Positions 23,680 to 32,744 of a stretch of DNA of 35,281 nt are shown one piece after another. A program made the position numbers and the translations under genes. This DNA comes from Sphingomonadales bacterium BRH_c42. GTDB taxonomy: Bacteria > Pseudomonadota > Alphaproteobacteria > Sphingomonadales > Sphingomonadaceae. The notes under the pieces are model-generated. The model was not told the DNA's origin and did not search any database. It saw only the letters and a list, made by a program, of their open reading frames with translations. The stretch's first letter is position 1. Each line of letters starts with the position of its first letter. The stretch is taken from assembly GCA_001516125.1 (NCBI GenBank), contig LOEX01000105.1, positions 1 through 35,281 on the forward strand, in the 5' to 3' direction.

Positions 23680-24933
23680 ATGCCAAGCCTGACCGATACC
23701 GCGATCCGACATGCGTTGAAGCGTGTCGAAGCGAGCCAGAAACAAGAAAACCTCGCCGATGGCGAAGGGCGCGGGACCGGGCGGCTCGTCCTCGTCCTGA
23801 AGCCAATGCCCAAACGCGTGACCGCCGACTGGATGGCGCAGCAATGGCGTGACGGCAAGCGCTCCAAGAAGAAGATCGGCGCCTACCCTTCCATGTCCCT
23901 CGCCGAGGCGCGCGAGATCTACAAGCGCGACTATGCCGACGTTATCCAGAAGGGCCGAAGCATCAGGATTGCGACGGACACCCGTCCCGGCACCGTCGCC
24001 GACCTTTTCGAAGGCTATGTCGCGTCGCTCAAAGCCGCAGGCAAGCCGTCATGGAAGGAGACGGAGAAGGGCCTGAACAAGGTCGCCGACACGCTTGGCC
24101 GCAATCGCCTCGCCCGCGAGATCGATCCCGAAGAGATCGTCGAGGTCATCCGACCAATCTACGACCGAGGCGCGCGGGCGATGGCCGACCATGTCCGTGG
24201 CTATCTCCACGCGGCCTATGGTTGGGGCATGAAGTCCGACAACGACTATCGGAACACTTCGCCGCGCCGCTTTCGAATTCCCTTCAATCCGGCCACGGGC
24301 ATTCCGACCGAACCTAAGGTCCAAGGTACGCGCTGGCTCGACGAGGACGAGTTCGTCCGGCTCTATCGCTGGCTGGAAAGCCCCGACACGCCCATCCACC
24401 CGCCCTACACCCGCGCCGTCCGACTTCTCATGCTGACCGGCCAGCGGGTCCAGGAAATCGCTCGCCTCCATATCGACCAATGGGATGCCAGGGAGCGGAT
24501 CATCGACTGGTCGAAAACCAAAAACCTTCAGCCGCATGCCGTCCCCGTTCCATCGCTTGCCGCCGAGTTGCTCCAATCCATCAACGTGAATGAATATGGC
24601 TGGTTCTTCCCCTCAGCGACGGACCCATCGAAGCCCGTCAGCCATGGCACGCTCTATTCGTTCATGTGGCGCCAGCGCGATCGCGGTGTGATTCCCTACG
24701 TGACGAACCGCGATCTCCGTCGCACCTTCAAGACGCTCGCCGGCAAGGCAGGTGTCTCCAAGGAAATCCGCGACCGTCTCCAGAACCACGCGCTTCAGGA
24801 CGTCAGCTCCAAGAACTACGACCGCTGGAACTACATGCCCGAGAAGCGCGCCGGCATGGCGAAGTGGGACAAGTTCGTTCGCGCGATGCTGGCGAAGAAG
24901 AAAGGCACCGGCGCCTTGAAGAAGGCAGCGTGA
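23680..24933 (+). CDS. Tyrosine recombinase / site-specific integrase
   Basis: This 417-residue integrase catalyses integration and excision of the island. An N-terminal arm-binding DUF4102-like part (SKKKIGAYPSMSLAEAREIYKRDYADVIQKG) is followed by a core-binding helical domain and the catalytic domain. Catalytic residues: Arg256 in LTGQRVQEIARL, Arg347 in RDLRRTF, His370 in LQNHAL, nucleophile Tyr380 in KNYDRWNY. The His usually found three residues before the second Arg (HxLRRT) is Arg344 here, apparently a subfamily trait rather than damage. The ATG at 23680 has AGGAGA 6 bases upstream; the frame opens seven codons earlier. The stop overlaps the next gene by four bases. Confidence 0.95.
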   Translation: MPSLTDTAIRHALKRVEASQKQENLADGEGRGTGRLVLVLKPMPKRVTADWMAQQWRDGKRSKKKIGAYPSMSLAEAREIYKRDYADVIQKGRSIRIATDTRPGTVADLFEGYVASLKAAGKPSWKETEKGLNKVADTLGRNRLAREIDPEEIVEVIRPIYDRGARAMADHVRGYLHAAYGWGMKSDNDYRNTSPRRFRIPFNPATGIPTEPKVQGTRWLDEDEFVRLYRWLESPDTPIHPPYTRAVRLLMLTGQRVQEIARLHIDQWDARERIIDWSKTKNLQPHAVPVPSLAAELLQSINVNEYGWFFPSATDPSKPVSHGTLYSFMWRQRDRGVIPYVTNRDLRRTFKTLAGKAGVSKEIRDRLQNHALQDVSSKNYDRWNYMPEKRAGMAKWDKFVRAMLAKKKGTGALKKAA

Positions 24934-25349
24934 GCGGTCGGATTCTTGTGTTGGCCGCCGCGACCGCCGCTCTCTGCTACACCGCCCCGGCCCACGCAGA
25001 TCCGTGCGAAGGCATCCTTCCGACGCGGGCGGGTGTCCAGTTCTCCGGCATCGTCCGATACGTGGGAGACGGCGACGGCCTCTGTGTCGGGCGAACGGCG
25101 GACCCCAATGAGTGGATTGAAGTCCGCCTCGCCGATTTCAATGCCCCGGAGCTACACACCCCCGGCGGTCCCGCTGCCAAGACGGCGCTCGAACACCTGG
25201 CCCTGCGGCGCGAGGTCATATGCACATCCGAGCGCGGGCGCAGCGGCCGTGTCCGCTCGTTCGACCGCGTTATCGCACGCTGCCGCATCGGTGTGGCCAG
25301 TCTTGGCGACCTGCTGCGCCAGGCCGGCGTAGCCGAGGGCGGCAACTGA
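24930..25349 (+). CDS. Exported staphylococcal-nuclease-like (SNase) protein
   Basis: A 139-residue protein starting at the GTG that overlaps the integrase stop (GTGA). The start gives a signal peptide, MSGRILVLAAATAALCYTAPAHA, with cleavage before DPCEG. The mature part follows the thermonuclease pattern: VRYVGDGDGLCV (metal-binding Asp), IEVRLADFNAPEL (catalytic Arg; the usual DAPE is NAPE), and RVRSFDRVIARCRI in place of YGRVLA. Loss of one acidic residue may lower activity. The family hydrolyses DNA and RNA in a calcium-dependent manner. It probably belongs with the integrase as an accessory gene. Confidence 0.78.
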   Translation: MSGRILVLAAATAALCYTAPAHADPCEGILPTRAGVQFSGIVRYVGDGDGLCVGRTADPNEWIEVRLADFNAPELHTPGGPAAKTALEHLALRREVICTSERGRSGRVRSFDRVIARCRIGVASLGDLLRQAGVAEGGN

Positions 25350-25392
25350 TGCGATCCAGCTCGCCATTGACTCCGCATAGCTTGGAGGCTAT

Positions 25393-25758
25393 ATGAGTTG
25401 GAACGTCAGACTGCATGATGCCTTCGAGGCAGAGTTTCTGGCTTTCGAGCGCGAGGTCCAGACCGAATTGCTGGCGGTCGCGAAGCTGCTAGGCGAATAC
25501 GGCCCTCAGCTGGGTCGGCCCTATGCTGACACGCTCAAAGGCTCGAAACACGCCAACATGAAGGAGATGCGTTTCTCGGCCGCCGATGGCGAATGGCGTG
25601 CTGCCTTCGCCTTCGATCCCGAACGGAAGGCCATCCTTCTCGTCGCGGGCGACAAATCGGGCGGCAGCCAGAAGCGCTTCTACAAGCAGCTTATCGCAAA
25701 GGCGGACAGCCGGTTTTCCGCACATCTGGAAAACCTGAAATTCGCAAAGAAGGACTGA
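25393..25758 (+). CDS. HigB/RelE-like toxin (Gp49 family, DUF891)
   Basis: A 121-residue protein of the phage-derived Gp49-like / HigB group of RelE-superfamily mRNA interferases. Typical segments are LLAVAKLLGEYGPQLGRPYADTLKGSKHANMKEMRFSAADGEWRAAFAFDPERKAILLVAGDKSGGSQKRFYKQLIAKAD. The residues KEMR, WRAAFAF and the FYKQLI helix are the family core. It lies 4 bases before an XRE antitoxin gene in the toxin-first order typical of hig-type pairs. Confidence 0.9.
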   Translation: MSWNVRLHDAFEAEFLAFEREVQTELLAVAKLLGEYGPQLGRPYADTLKGSKHANMKEMRFSAADGEWRAAFAFDPERKAILLVAGDKSGGSQKRFYKQLIAKADSRFSAHLENLKFAKKD

Positions 25759-25762
25759 TCCG

Positions 25763-26131
25763 ATGGGCCGGAGCCTGGACGAAATCATCGCTTCCCTACC
25801 CCGCGACCAGCAGGAGCAGATCGAGGCGCGCTACGAAGAGCTGAAGCAGGAGGTCGAGGGCCTTCGCGAGCTGCGGGAGATCGCCGGAAAAGCCCAGGCC
25901 GACATCGCGACGGCGCTGAACATCAAGCAGCCGTCGGTCTCAAAGATTGAGAAGCAGGCGGACATGTATCTCTCGACGCTTCGCGGTTATGTCGAGGCGA
26001 TAGGCGGAAAGCTGGAACTGACCGTGAAGCTGCCGGCTCGTCCGGCATTCACGATCAACCATCTCGGCGATGTCGCCGCGCCGGCCGGCAAGCCTACCGT
26101 TGCTCGGCGCAAGGCCGTTTGCTTGCGGTAG
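25763..26131 (+). CDS. HigA-like XRE-family antitoxin
   Basis: A 122-residue helix-turn-helix protein. An N-terminal helical part (LDEIIASLPRDQQEQIEARYEELKQEVEGLRELREIAGKAQADIA) leads into the HTH TALNIKQPSVSKIEKQADMYLSTLRGYVEAIGGKLELTVKLP, typical of antitoxins paired with Gp49-like toxins. It would neutralise the toxin and repress the operon. The C-terminal FTINHLGDVAAPAGKP is unusual and may be variable. Confidence 0.9.
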   Translation: MGRSLDEIIASLPRDQQEQIEARYEELKQEVEGLRELREIAGKAQADIATALNIKQPSVSKIEKQADMYLSTLRGYVEAIGGKLELTVKLPARPAFTINHLGDVAAPAGKPTVARRKAVCLR

Positions 26132-26155
26132 GAGCCCCGATGACGCGATTGTTCG

Positions 26156-26400
26156 ATGTTGATGGAGGAGAATCTTGATCGCGGCTCTATTAATCTCAGA
26201 GCAGCAGAATCCCGCCACGAGCAGCAGCTTCACGAGCTGATCGATCGATGTGGGCGACCTACGAGCCCTACGCCGATCCGGATTTTCCCCAAGGCTTTGC
26301 GCACGACGTCGATGGCCGCTTTTGGGAAATGTATCTTGGCTGCACGCTGCTCGAAGCGGGCCGCGCGCTGCTGCCTGTCGTCGAGTGTCCCGACCCGTCC
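26156..26400 (+). pseudogene. Remnant of a conserved hypothetical gene
   Basis: This 373-base gap between higA and the hamB stop holds broken coding sequence. One frame reads LRAAESRHEQQLHELIDR (26190-26250); another continues MWATYEPYADPDFPQGFAHDVDGRFWEMYLGCTLLEAGRALLPVVECPDP (26248-26400). Joined by a one- or two-base shift at a GATCGATCGATG run, these look like the N terminus of a larger protein of a family I remember only as a hypothetical one (YEPYADP...RFWEMYL...LLEAG). After ECPDP the similarity stops. The open frame past 26505 only shadows hamB. Confidence 0.5.
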
Positions 26401-26504
26401 AGCCTTCACACTCCATCATCTTGGCGACGCGGCTGCCGACGGTGCGCCCCGCATACCTCCATTGGCACGGCGGCGCAGGCACGCCTAACAGACAAGCAGA
26501 GGGA

Positions 26505-29500
26505 TCAACGGTGGGGCAGATACGGCTCGCCGATGACGAAGGATACGGCCACCCGAAGCTCAAATTGGAACAGGGCGGGGTTCCCGGGCCAATCGCCTGG
26601 CTTTGCGCTGCGCGCCACCTCATAACCGGCTGGGTCAAGCCAGACAATTGCATCTGCCTCCACGAGCGGCAATACGACTAGTCGCTGCTGCCGATAGGCC
26701 TCGAGGGGACGAACGCATTCCACTTCAATCGCTATCGTTGCGGTATCTATCCGCGCTGCGCGCGGGGGCTGCCTAGCTTCCACCCATTCACGGATCGTCC
26801 GAGGGTCCAGAAGCGCGTTGGCATCTTCTCCCGCCGGACGGCCTTCGTAATAGGCTTTCGCATCCAGTTCGGCCCTGGGTCGATCAACTGCATCGCCGCG
26901 CGCGAGCAGAAAGGCGGCCACGGGATCGAGAGTACCCCAACTGATAAGCTCTTTCAGCCAGAAGCCGATCCACGGCAAACCGCTCAGAGGCCAGTCAGCG
27001 ATTTCCAGCGCGCGAATGGGCTGTCCGTCGTCAGTCGTATCCAGCAGCAGGCCGATGACGCTGCCGAGCCCCCAAGTTCCGCGATAGATAAAATTGTTCG
27101 CTACAAAGGCGTACCAGTTAGTAACTTCATTCGGTCGAGGTTGTCGTGCCAGCGTCGACTTGGCCAACCACCAACGAAGCAACATGGGCCAGTCATCGAA
27201 ATTCTTCTTCCGACCGAGTTTCGTTTCTATCGCAAACACCGGAATTTCGGATAGAAATGCCAACACGTCGCGAATGAAGTCGAACTGCTCCTCAGCGGTC
27301 CACCGCGCGTAATCGCGGCCCTGCGAAAGTTTGACACGAATTTCTTCTGCGCGATCCAGCAACAGCTTTGCAGATCGCGGAGTCAGACTCGTCTTATATA
27401 AACGCCGGCGCTGATCGGCATCGGGATACTGTGCCTTGATCGCTCTGCCACGCGCCAACCAGATCGTCGCCAGATGTGCCTCACCATGCGAAGCCGCATG
27501 CGCATAGGTGCGTCGCCAAATTTTGGCCAACTCCGCTTCAAGCTCGGCAGCGTCGAGTTCGATACCTTTGAGTTCCTCGACCTCCTGAATCGCCGCGATC
27601 AGAAATGCGTCAAGTGAGTCGAGATAGTCATGGCTGGACGGCGGATATGCCGCCTGCTCAGTCACGGCCGTTTGCTCAAGCCAAGCGGCGAATTCCGCCT
27701 CGGTTGCCCCTCCCATCAATGCTTGCCATGCACGCTCGAGTTCGCGCAGCAAGTGTCCCAGCGGACTCGACGCCCGATCTTCCGGGATCAAATCGCCCAC
27801 CGCCGCGGTCGCGGCCTCTAGCTGGGCTACCAGGCTCTCGTATCCGTTCCACTGCCGGCTATAAGTTGGCACGATCCGCCCGAACCGTCTCTCGTAGGTG
27901 CGTTCAGGCAGGATGACGAGCGCACTGCCTTCTGTTGCGACACCTGGCCGCCCCGCGCGGCCGATCAGATTGCTGAACTCCTGCAACGGCAACTCGCCAT
28001 TACTTCTGAAGACGCTTGGGATCAGCAGGAAATTGACAGGTATGTTGACCCCTTCCGACAGGGTCGATGTAGCAATGATGACTCGGACATACCCGCGATC
28101 GATAACGGTCTTCAGCCGTCGGGCGAGAAGGCCCGGCATCTTGCCATGATGCACCACGATACCGCGCGCCAGCAGCCGATACTCGACGGAATCCGCAGTA
28201 AAATAGTCGATGGCAGTCGCTAAGCAGCGTGCCCAAATCTCGTTGCCCTCCTCAATCGCCCAATAATTGGGAAGTGCGATATCCTGCCATTTGTCCAGCA
28301 GATCGGCGCACGTCGCGGCAAAGGTGTCGATATTCTGTGTCAGCGAGATCAGGACCGACGGCGTTGAGCCGTCCGGCCGTTTTGCCGCCAGGTTGAGCGC
28401 GGCCCACAACGTGGGCGCGCGCATCCGAACCTCGGGTCCGTCTTCGGGGTTCATACCCCCAGGAACAGCGGGAAATGGATCCGGTACGAACGGCGAGTCA
28501 TCCCGCTTCTCGTCGTCAAACTTCAGCGAGTGCCCATCCATCAGACTGTAGCGGATCGCGAACTGGCCGGTTGGGCGCACTTCGAGACGCCCGAGCATCT
28601 GCCGTGTGCTCCGATAGGATGAGCTGGTGGGCATCGCGTCGGGCGCATCGGAAACCCAGCGGGCCAAGGCAGGCGCTGCCCGAGCCGCAACCGCAGACAG
28701 CGCGACAATGCGGAAATCGTGATCTTCCCGTGCACGCATCAGGCGTGTGCCAAGCTGCTCAAGCCGGAAAGCGCGAGATGTTCCATCACCCAGTCCAGTC
28801 AGCCGGGCTTCGTCCTGCTCAACCATATGGGCTTCATCAATGATGACCGTGCGAACCCGGCTGAGAAACAGAACGCCTAGATAGCGCAGGAGCGCATCAG
28901 CCTTCTCGAATGTGCAGATGACCACGGTCGGCTGATCAGTTTGAATCCAGGCATCGGTCGGCCCCCAATCGACGCCTCCATACAGGCCCGTAACCACAAT
29001 CGGCTCCGCCGCGATTCCGCGAAGATCCTCAGCGAGGCGGCCCTCTACCTCTGCTGCGAGTGCGCGGGATGGAACGAGGTAAAGAACGAGATTGCCGGCG
29101 GTGGCTCCGACGGGATGATCAGCGAACAGACCTTGGACCGCGCCAAGGGTCGCGACCGTGGTTTTTCCTGAGCCGGTTGGCGTACACAGCACGAACGAGC
29201 TGTTGTCGCGCAACTTCGCGATGCCCGCCGCCTGCGCAGGCCAGACAAGTGCCCGCTTGTTGGCAAACGCCGACCGCGCAAACTGAGTGAGAGCATCGCC
29301 GGCCGGGCCGCTCGACGTCAGGCGGAGTTTGTCGATCTGTGGCCAGAGGCAGGTTTCGATGAACCGTCGCGCGCTGGCAGCCGTCAACCGCGCCAGCAGA
29401 TAAGAATAGGGATCGCGGCTATGCAGGAAGCCCAAGGCGAGCGCTTCCAGCTTAACAACCGCGCGCTCGACCGGGACGTCGCCGCCCGTTCTAAGAAACG

Positions 29501-30068
29501 CGCAAATCGTTCCGATGCACATGACGGTATGCTGGACGGCCGCGACTTCGAGGTCATTGGCATCGATGCGACCATCGACCCGTAGCCCGCGATAGCTGCT
29601 CCAGAACGTCTGCGCCGCCTGGAAAGCAGCCGGGAAGTCTGCCCGAACGAACTGCCGGAGAATCTCTGAAAGGGGCTCACCCTCTGGGAGCCGTCGCAAA
29701 TGTCCCAACGCCATCGCCGGATAATCGGCCAACTGAAAGGCGGCCGCAGCCAACAAATGAAGTGGGGCGCCCGCCGGCTTTAGCTGGGATTGCGAAAGCC
29801 ATTCGATAATCTCTGCCGCGCGCTTGATCGAGGTGCGCCACGGTGAGGTAAGGTCCGCGCTCCGTTCCAGCCATCCACTTTCCAGCAGCAACATCGCCTC
29901 TTCGAGATACCCGGCGATGTCTCCTGAACCGAAACTCGCCAAACCATCACGGCCCATGTCGCGGCGTAGTCGTTGGCTGTAGAGTTTGGCTTGCCGCGCA
30001 GTCAGAGCCTGGCCCGCCAGATTCTCTCGGATCTCTCGTGCGATGGCGATCGTAGCTGCGCTCGTCAT
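26505..30068 (-). CDS. hamB: HamB: Ski2-like DEAH-box helicase of a Hachiman defence system
   Basis: An 1187-residue superfamily 2 helicase. About 280 N-terminal residues form a helical domain. Then come motif I CTPTGSGKTT (295-304), motif II IIDEAHMVEQDEAR (410-423), motif III ALSAV (456-460), motif V IIATSTLSEGVNIPVNFLL (664-682), and motif VI NLIGRAGRPG (700-709); these are in the Ski2/Mtr4-like style. The last 450 residues are helical with no known domain. Partner HamA lies directly upstream; hamB's ATG at 30068 is one base past the hamA stop. In studied Hachiman systems HamB translocates on DNA and controls the HamA nuclease, degrading DNA when the genome is damaged. The assignment rests on motifs plus the DUF1837 neighbour. 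Confidence 0.88.
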   Translation of the reverse strand: MTSAATIAIAREIRENLAGQALTARQAKLYSQRLRRDMGRDGLASFGSGDIAGYLEEAMLLLESGWLERSADLTSPWRTSIKRAAEIIEWLSQSQLKPAGAPLHLLAAAAFQLADYPAMALGHLRRLPEGEPLSEILRQFVRADFPAAFQAAQTFWSSYRGLRVDGRIDANDLEVAAVQHTVMCIGTICAFLRTGGDVPVERAVVKLEALALGFLHSRDPYSYLLARLTAASARRFIETCLWPQIDKLRLTSSGPAGDALTQFARSAFANKRALVWPAQAAGIAKLRDNSSFVLCTPTGSGKTTVATLGAVQGLFADHPVGATAGNLVLYLVPSRALAAEVEGRLAEDLRGIAAEPIVVTGLYGGVDWGPTDAWIQTDQPTVVICTFEKADALLRYLGVLFLSRVRTVIIDEAHMVEQDEARLTGLGDGTSRAFRLEQLGTRLMRAREDHDFRIVALSAVAARAAPALARWVSDAPDAMPTSSSYRSTRQMLGRLEVRPTGQFAIRYSLMDGHSLKFDDEKRDDSPFVPDPFPAVPGGMNPEDGPEVRMRAPTLWAALNLAAKRPDGSTPSVLISLTQNIDTFAATCADLLDKWQDIALPNYWAIEEGNEIWARCLATAIDYFTADSVEYRLLARGIVVHHGKMPGLLARRLKTVIDRGYVRVIIATSTLSEGVNIPVNFLLIPSVFRSNGELPLQEFSNLIGRAGRPGVATEGSALVILPERTYERRFGRIVPTYSRQWNGYESLVAQLEAATAAVGDLIPEDRASSPLGHLLRELERAWQALMGGATEAEFAAWLEQTAVTEQAAYPPSSHDYLDSLDAFLIAAIQEVEELKGIELDAAELEAELAKIWRRTYAHAASHGEAHLATIWLARGRAIKAQYPDADQRRRLYKTSLTPRSAKLLLDRAEEIRVKLSQGRDYARWTAEEQFDFIRDVLAFLSEIPVFAIETKLGRKKNFDDWPMLLRWWLAKSTLARQPRPNEVTNWYAFVANNFIYRGTWGLGSVIGLLLDTTDDGQPIRALEIADWPLSGLPWIGFWLKELISWGTLDPVAAFLLARGDAVDRPRAELDAKAYYEGRPAGEDANALLDPRTIREWVEARQPPRAARIDTATIAIEVECVRPLEAYRQQRLVVLPLVEADAIVWLDPAGYEVARSAKPGDWPGNPALFQFELRVAVSFVIGEPYLPHR

Positions 30069-30069
30069 C

Positions 30070-30984
30070 TCAAGCGCCCCGGTACAATATATCGACTACG
30101 GCATCTAAATTCTCGAACTGAAACTCCATCGCCTCAAGGTTGCGCTGTATCGTATAGGCGGAGTGAGGAGCTTCGGGCGGAAGCCATGCGATCCGTTCAG
30201 CGGGCACTTTGGGAGAATTACCGACAGCATAAGCAAGCCCATCGTGGCGAGCTGCCGTGCGGAAGCCGTCCCTGTAGAACTGAAGCAGCGCCTGTTGCCA
30301 GGCTTCGGCTTCAGGCGTGTGATATTCCGTCAGGAGATTGATCAGTTCGCGCACGCCACTGGGCCGGCTCCCGCCGACCATCAGCTTTTCGTGGGCGTCT
30401 TTCATGATGCCGGTATTACTGACCGCGAGGCATTTGGCCTCGAGCGTCAGAATGTCGGTAATCACGCCATTGGCGTCGACTCGAAACGCTAGGCCATCGT
30501 CGCCTGTTCGACCTGGACGCTTCTCTTTTTCAGCATCTGGTTCATGCACCTCGCCCGCCAGAAGGCGCTCATTGATCAGGTCCAAATGTTGAAATTCCTG
30601 ATCGTGAAAGCGGAAAAGCAGCGCTGGAACCATCCAATCGGCATGTCCAATTGCTCCAAAGTGCTCGACAGCGAGCACGCCAAGCGTTTCGCCAAGATAC
30701 CCCTGCAATGATATGCGATTGAGCATCGCAGGATAATGTGCGGCAGGATCATGCGCCGGGTCGTTGAAGGGCGACAAATCATCTTGGAAGCCAGATCGAA
30801 TCCGACAACGGGCGTCGTCCAACGCTTCCTGAACATAGGCGATCAGTTCAACGCGCAATGCGCCGAGGGCGCCGTGGACTTCCCGCCAAACCCGTAACCG
30901 GTAGCGTTGATGCGTTTGGGGGATGCCTTGATCGACCAACCAGGAATTAAGAGGAACAGGTGTCAGTCGACGAAATCGGATCAC
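30070..30984 (-). CDS. hamA: HamA: DUF1837 PD-(D/E)XK nuclease of a Hachiman defence system
   Basis: A 304-residue DUF1837 protein. Nuclease core residues are visible: Glu99 in QGYLGETLGVLAVEHFG, Asp162/Asp163 in RTGDDGLAFRVD, and the Glu-x-Lys pair Glu182-Lys184 in ILTLEAKCL. The following SNTGIMKDAHEKLMVGG...RELINLLTEY helix is also conserved in the family. In characterised systems HamA is the effector nuclease held by HamB. The GTG start at 30984 overlaps the UvrD-gene stop (GTGA), and the TGA stop is one base before hamB. Intact active-site residues argue for a working enzyme. Confidence 0.87.
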   Translation of the reverse strand: MIRFRRLTPVPLNSWLVDQGIPQTHQRYRLRVWREVHGALGALRVELIAYVQEALDDARCRIRSGFQDDLSPFNDPAHDPAAHYPAMLNRISLQGYLGETLGVLAVEHFGAIGHADWMVPALLFRFHDQEFQHLDLINERLLAGEVHEPDAEKEKRPGRTGDDGLAFRVDANGVITDILTLEAKCLAVSNTGIMKDAHEKLMVGGSRPSGVRELINLLTEYHTPEAEAWQQALLQFYRDGFRTAARHDGLAYAVGNSPKVPAERIAWLPPEAPHSAYTIQRNLEAMEFQFENLDAVVDILYRGA

Positions 30985-32744
30985 GCCTGCACCTCATCAG
31001 GCTGGCCGGGCAGTGCTACGACGTTTTCCGCACCGAACCATGCCGTCAGTTTCGCCATCGCGTTTGCTGTCAGGATCTGAGTGAAAAGCAGCGCTAAGCG
31101 CACCTTGGGCCGTGAGCAAGCGACGTAGAACAGATTCCGATTATTCTCGAAAAACTCCAACTTGTCGTTCGGTGGACCGGCGTCGATCCATTCGAGCATC
31201 TGGGCAAAATTATACTTGTTCCAGCCCCTACCGACGATCACGAGCACATTTTCAAACTCGGCGCCTTTCACGCCATGCTTCGTCGCGAACGGCGTATGGC
31301 CATCAATGAATTGATCGAGCGCTATAACTTCCGCGTACGGGACAGTCCGCAGCTTGCGAAGCTGCGTGACACGCCGCGCCTCTCCATCAACGGGCTCAGC
31401 ACCCGTTTCCGCTAGCCTTCCCTCGCGTTCCTCCACCGCTTCGGGGAGCTGCATGTGCGCCTGCGCAGCAATGAAATCGATCACCTCACCAATCGACCCT
31501 GAGAGCCGTAGCGCGATTAACGTCGCCATCGCATCAACCCATGCGACCTTGTCCAGGTGCTTGCGAATGCGCGGCATACCCGTGCCGAAGCAGTCGAACA
31601 TCTCGCCGTAACGCTTTGCTTCGAACGCCGCACAGGCCGGCTCGAGCTGGTCGGTCAGGAACTTGATATGGGGGTCATCTTTCTTCAGCCACGGGTCGTT
31701 GAATTGACCATAGATCGGCGGGATGCTCGCGTAGCCCTGTTCGCGCGCCAGCACGCTGTGGCTGAGCATGAGTATCTTGGTCTTCCCGACTGCGAAATCC
31801 CAGCCTTCGCCGCCGAGCCGTTGCTTGATGTGACTGAAATATGCTCGGGCCGCATCGGCACTGGTGTCGCCGGTCCAATGGCCTCCCTGTCCAGTACGCC
31901 TCACGCCCGGCCACGCATTGGTGTGGTAGACGCGCGCTTCGCCGGGCGCATCAGGGTCGCTCACCATCTGCGGCAGATCGGGGCGCATACGGTTTAGCAC
32001 CTGCACGATCGGGTTCGCCGATCGGAAGTTGGCGTTCTTGTCGATCACCACAAGCGCTGCGTGCTCAACGGAGCCGCACCCATCGCCATAGATCTTCTGC
32101 CAATGGTCGCCGAAAAGCCCGATTAATGGGCCTTCGCCATGATCGAGAAACCAGACCTTAAGGGCATCGACAAACGCTGCGTCGGTGTCCTGATATTCGT
32201 CGATCAGCAGCACCGGATAGCGCGCGGTCAGCACCGCGCGAAACTTGGGAAGCGCCATGGCCTGAATCATCAACGCCAGCACGTCCTCGTGCCGGATCGT
32301 GACCTGTTGCTCGCCGACACTGGGATAGCCAAGCTCATAGTGCACCCGACGCGCACCGATGCCGCCAGCGGGCTCCAGCCTCTCGGCCCAACTGGGCAAT
32401 TCGGGCACGAGCGCACGCAACGTCGTCTGGAAATCCTGTAGGATCGACCAGCAAAAGCCATGGACGGTTTCAGGCCGCACCGCCGGATGAGCTTCGATAC
32501 GCGAGATTATCTCGTCTTTGGCGACGTTAGTGTATGTGATGCAGCCAACCTGCTGGCGCTGGCGAAGTAGCTCTGTGCCGCGCCGGTCGATGAGACGGCG
32601 AAGCGCCTTGTCGAGCGAATAGGTTTTGCCCGCTCCGGCGCCCGCTTCCAGACGAAAGCTTCTCCCTTCGTCGAGGCATGCGAACATCCGTTCAAGCGCG
32701 ACGCGGCCGGCGGCGTCGGCGGGACTTTCGGCGCCATCAGCCAT
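30981..32744 (-). CDS. UvrD/PcrA-like superfamily 1 helicase (GajB-like)
   Basis: A 587-residue helicase counted from the ATG at 32744 (MADGAESPADAAGRV). The frame could start 7 codons earlier at 32765, inside the OLD gene. Motif I EAGAGAGKT (34-42), Ia CITYTNVAKDEI, motif II LIDEYQDTD (180-188), motif III GLFGDHWQKIYG (209-220), motif V HGVKGAEFENVLVI, and motif VI NLFYVACSRPKVRLAL are in order. It is shorter than UvrD (about 720) and similar in size to GajB of Gabija systems. It overlaps the OLD gene stop by 8 bases and the hamA start by 4, so it is a linked component. By analogy it may sense DNA ends and activate the OLD nuclease; its role with HamAB is unknown. Confidence 0.88.
   Translation of the reverse strand: MADGAESPADAAGRVALERMFACLDEGRSFRLEAGAGAGKTYSLDKALRRLIDRRGTELLRQRQQVGCITYTNVAKDEIISRIEAHPAVRPETVHGFCWSILQDFQTTLRALVPELPSWAERLEPAGGIGARRVHYELGYPSVGEQQVTIRHEDVLALMIQAMALPKFRAVLTARYPVLLIDEYQDTDAAFVDALKVWFLDHGEGPLIGLFGDHWQKIYGDGCGSVEHAALVVIDKNANFRSANPIVQVLNRMRPDLPQMVSDPDAPGEARVYHTNAWPGVRRTGQGGHWTGDTSADAARAYFSHIKQRLGGEGWDFAVGKTKILMLSHSVLAREQGYASIPPIYGQFNDPWLKKDDPHIKFLTDQLEPACAAFEAKRYGEMFDCFGTGMPRIRKHLDKVAWVDAMATLIALRLSGSIGEVIDFIAAQAHMQLPEAVEEREGRLAETGAEPVDGEARRVTQLRKLRTVPYAEVIALDQFIDGHTPFATKHGVKGAEFENVLVIVGRGWNKYNFAQMLEWIDAGPPNDKLEFFENNRNLFYVACSRPKVRLALLFTQILTANAMAKLTAWFGAENVVALPGQPDEVQA

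Noticed and set aside
26248-26625. Plus-strand frame as an intact 125-residue gene
   Set aside because: Only its first 50 codons look like a protein; the rest is frame-shifted sequence and then antisense to the hamB 3' end.
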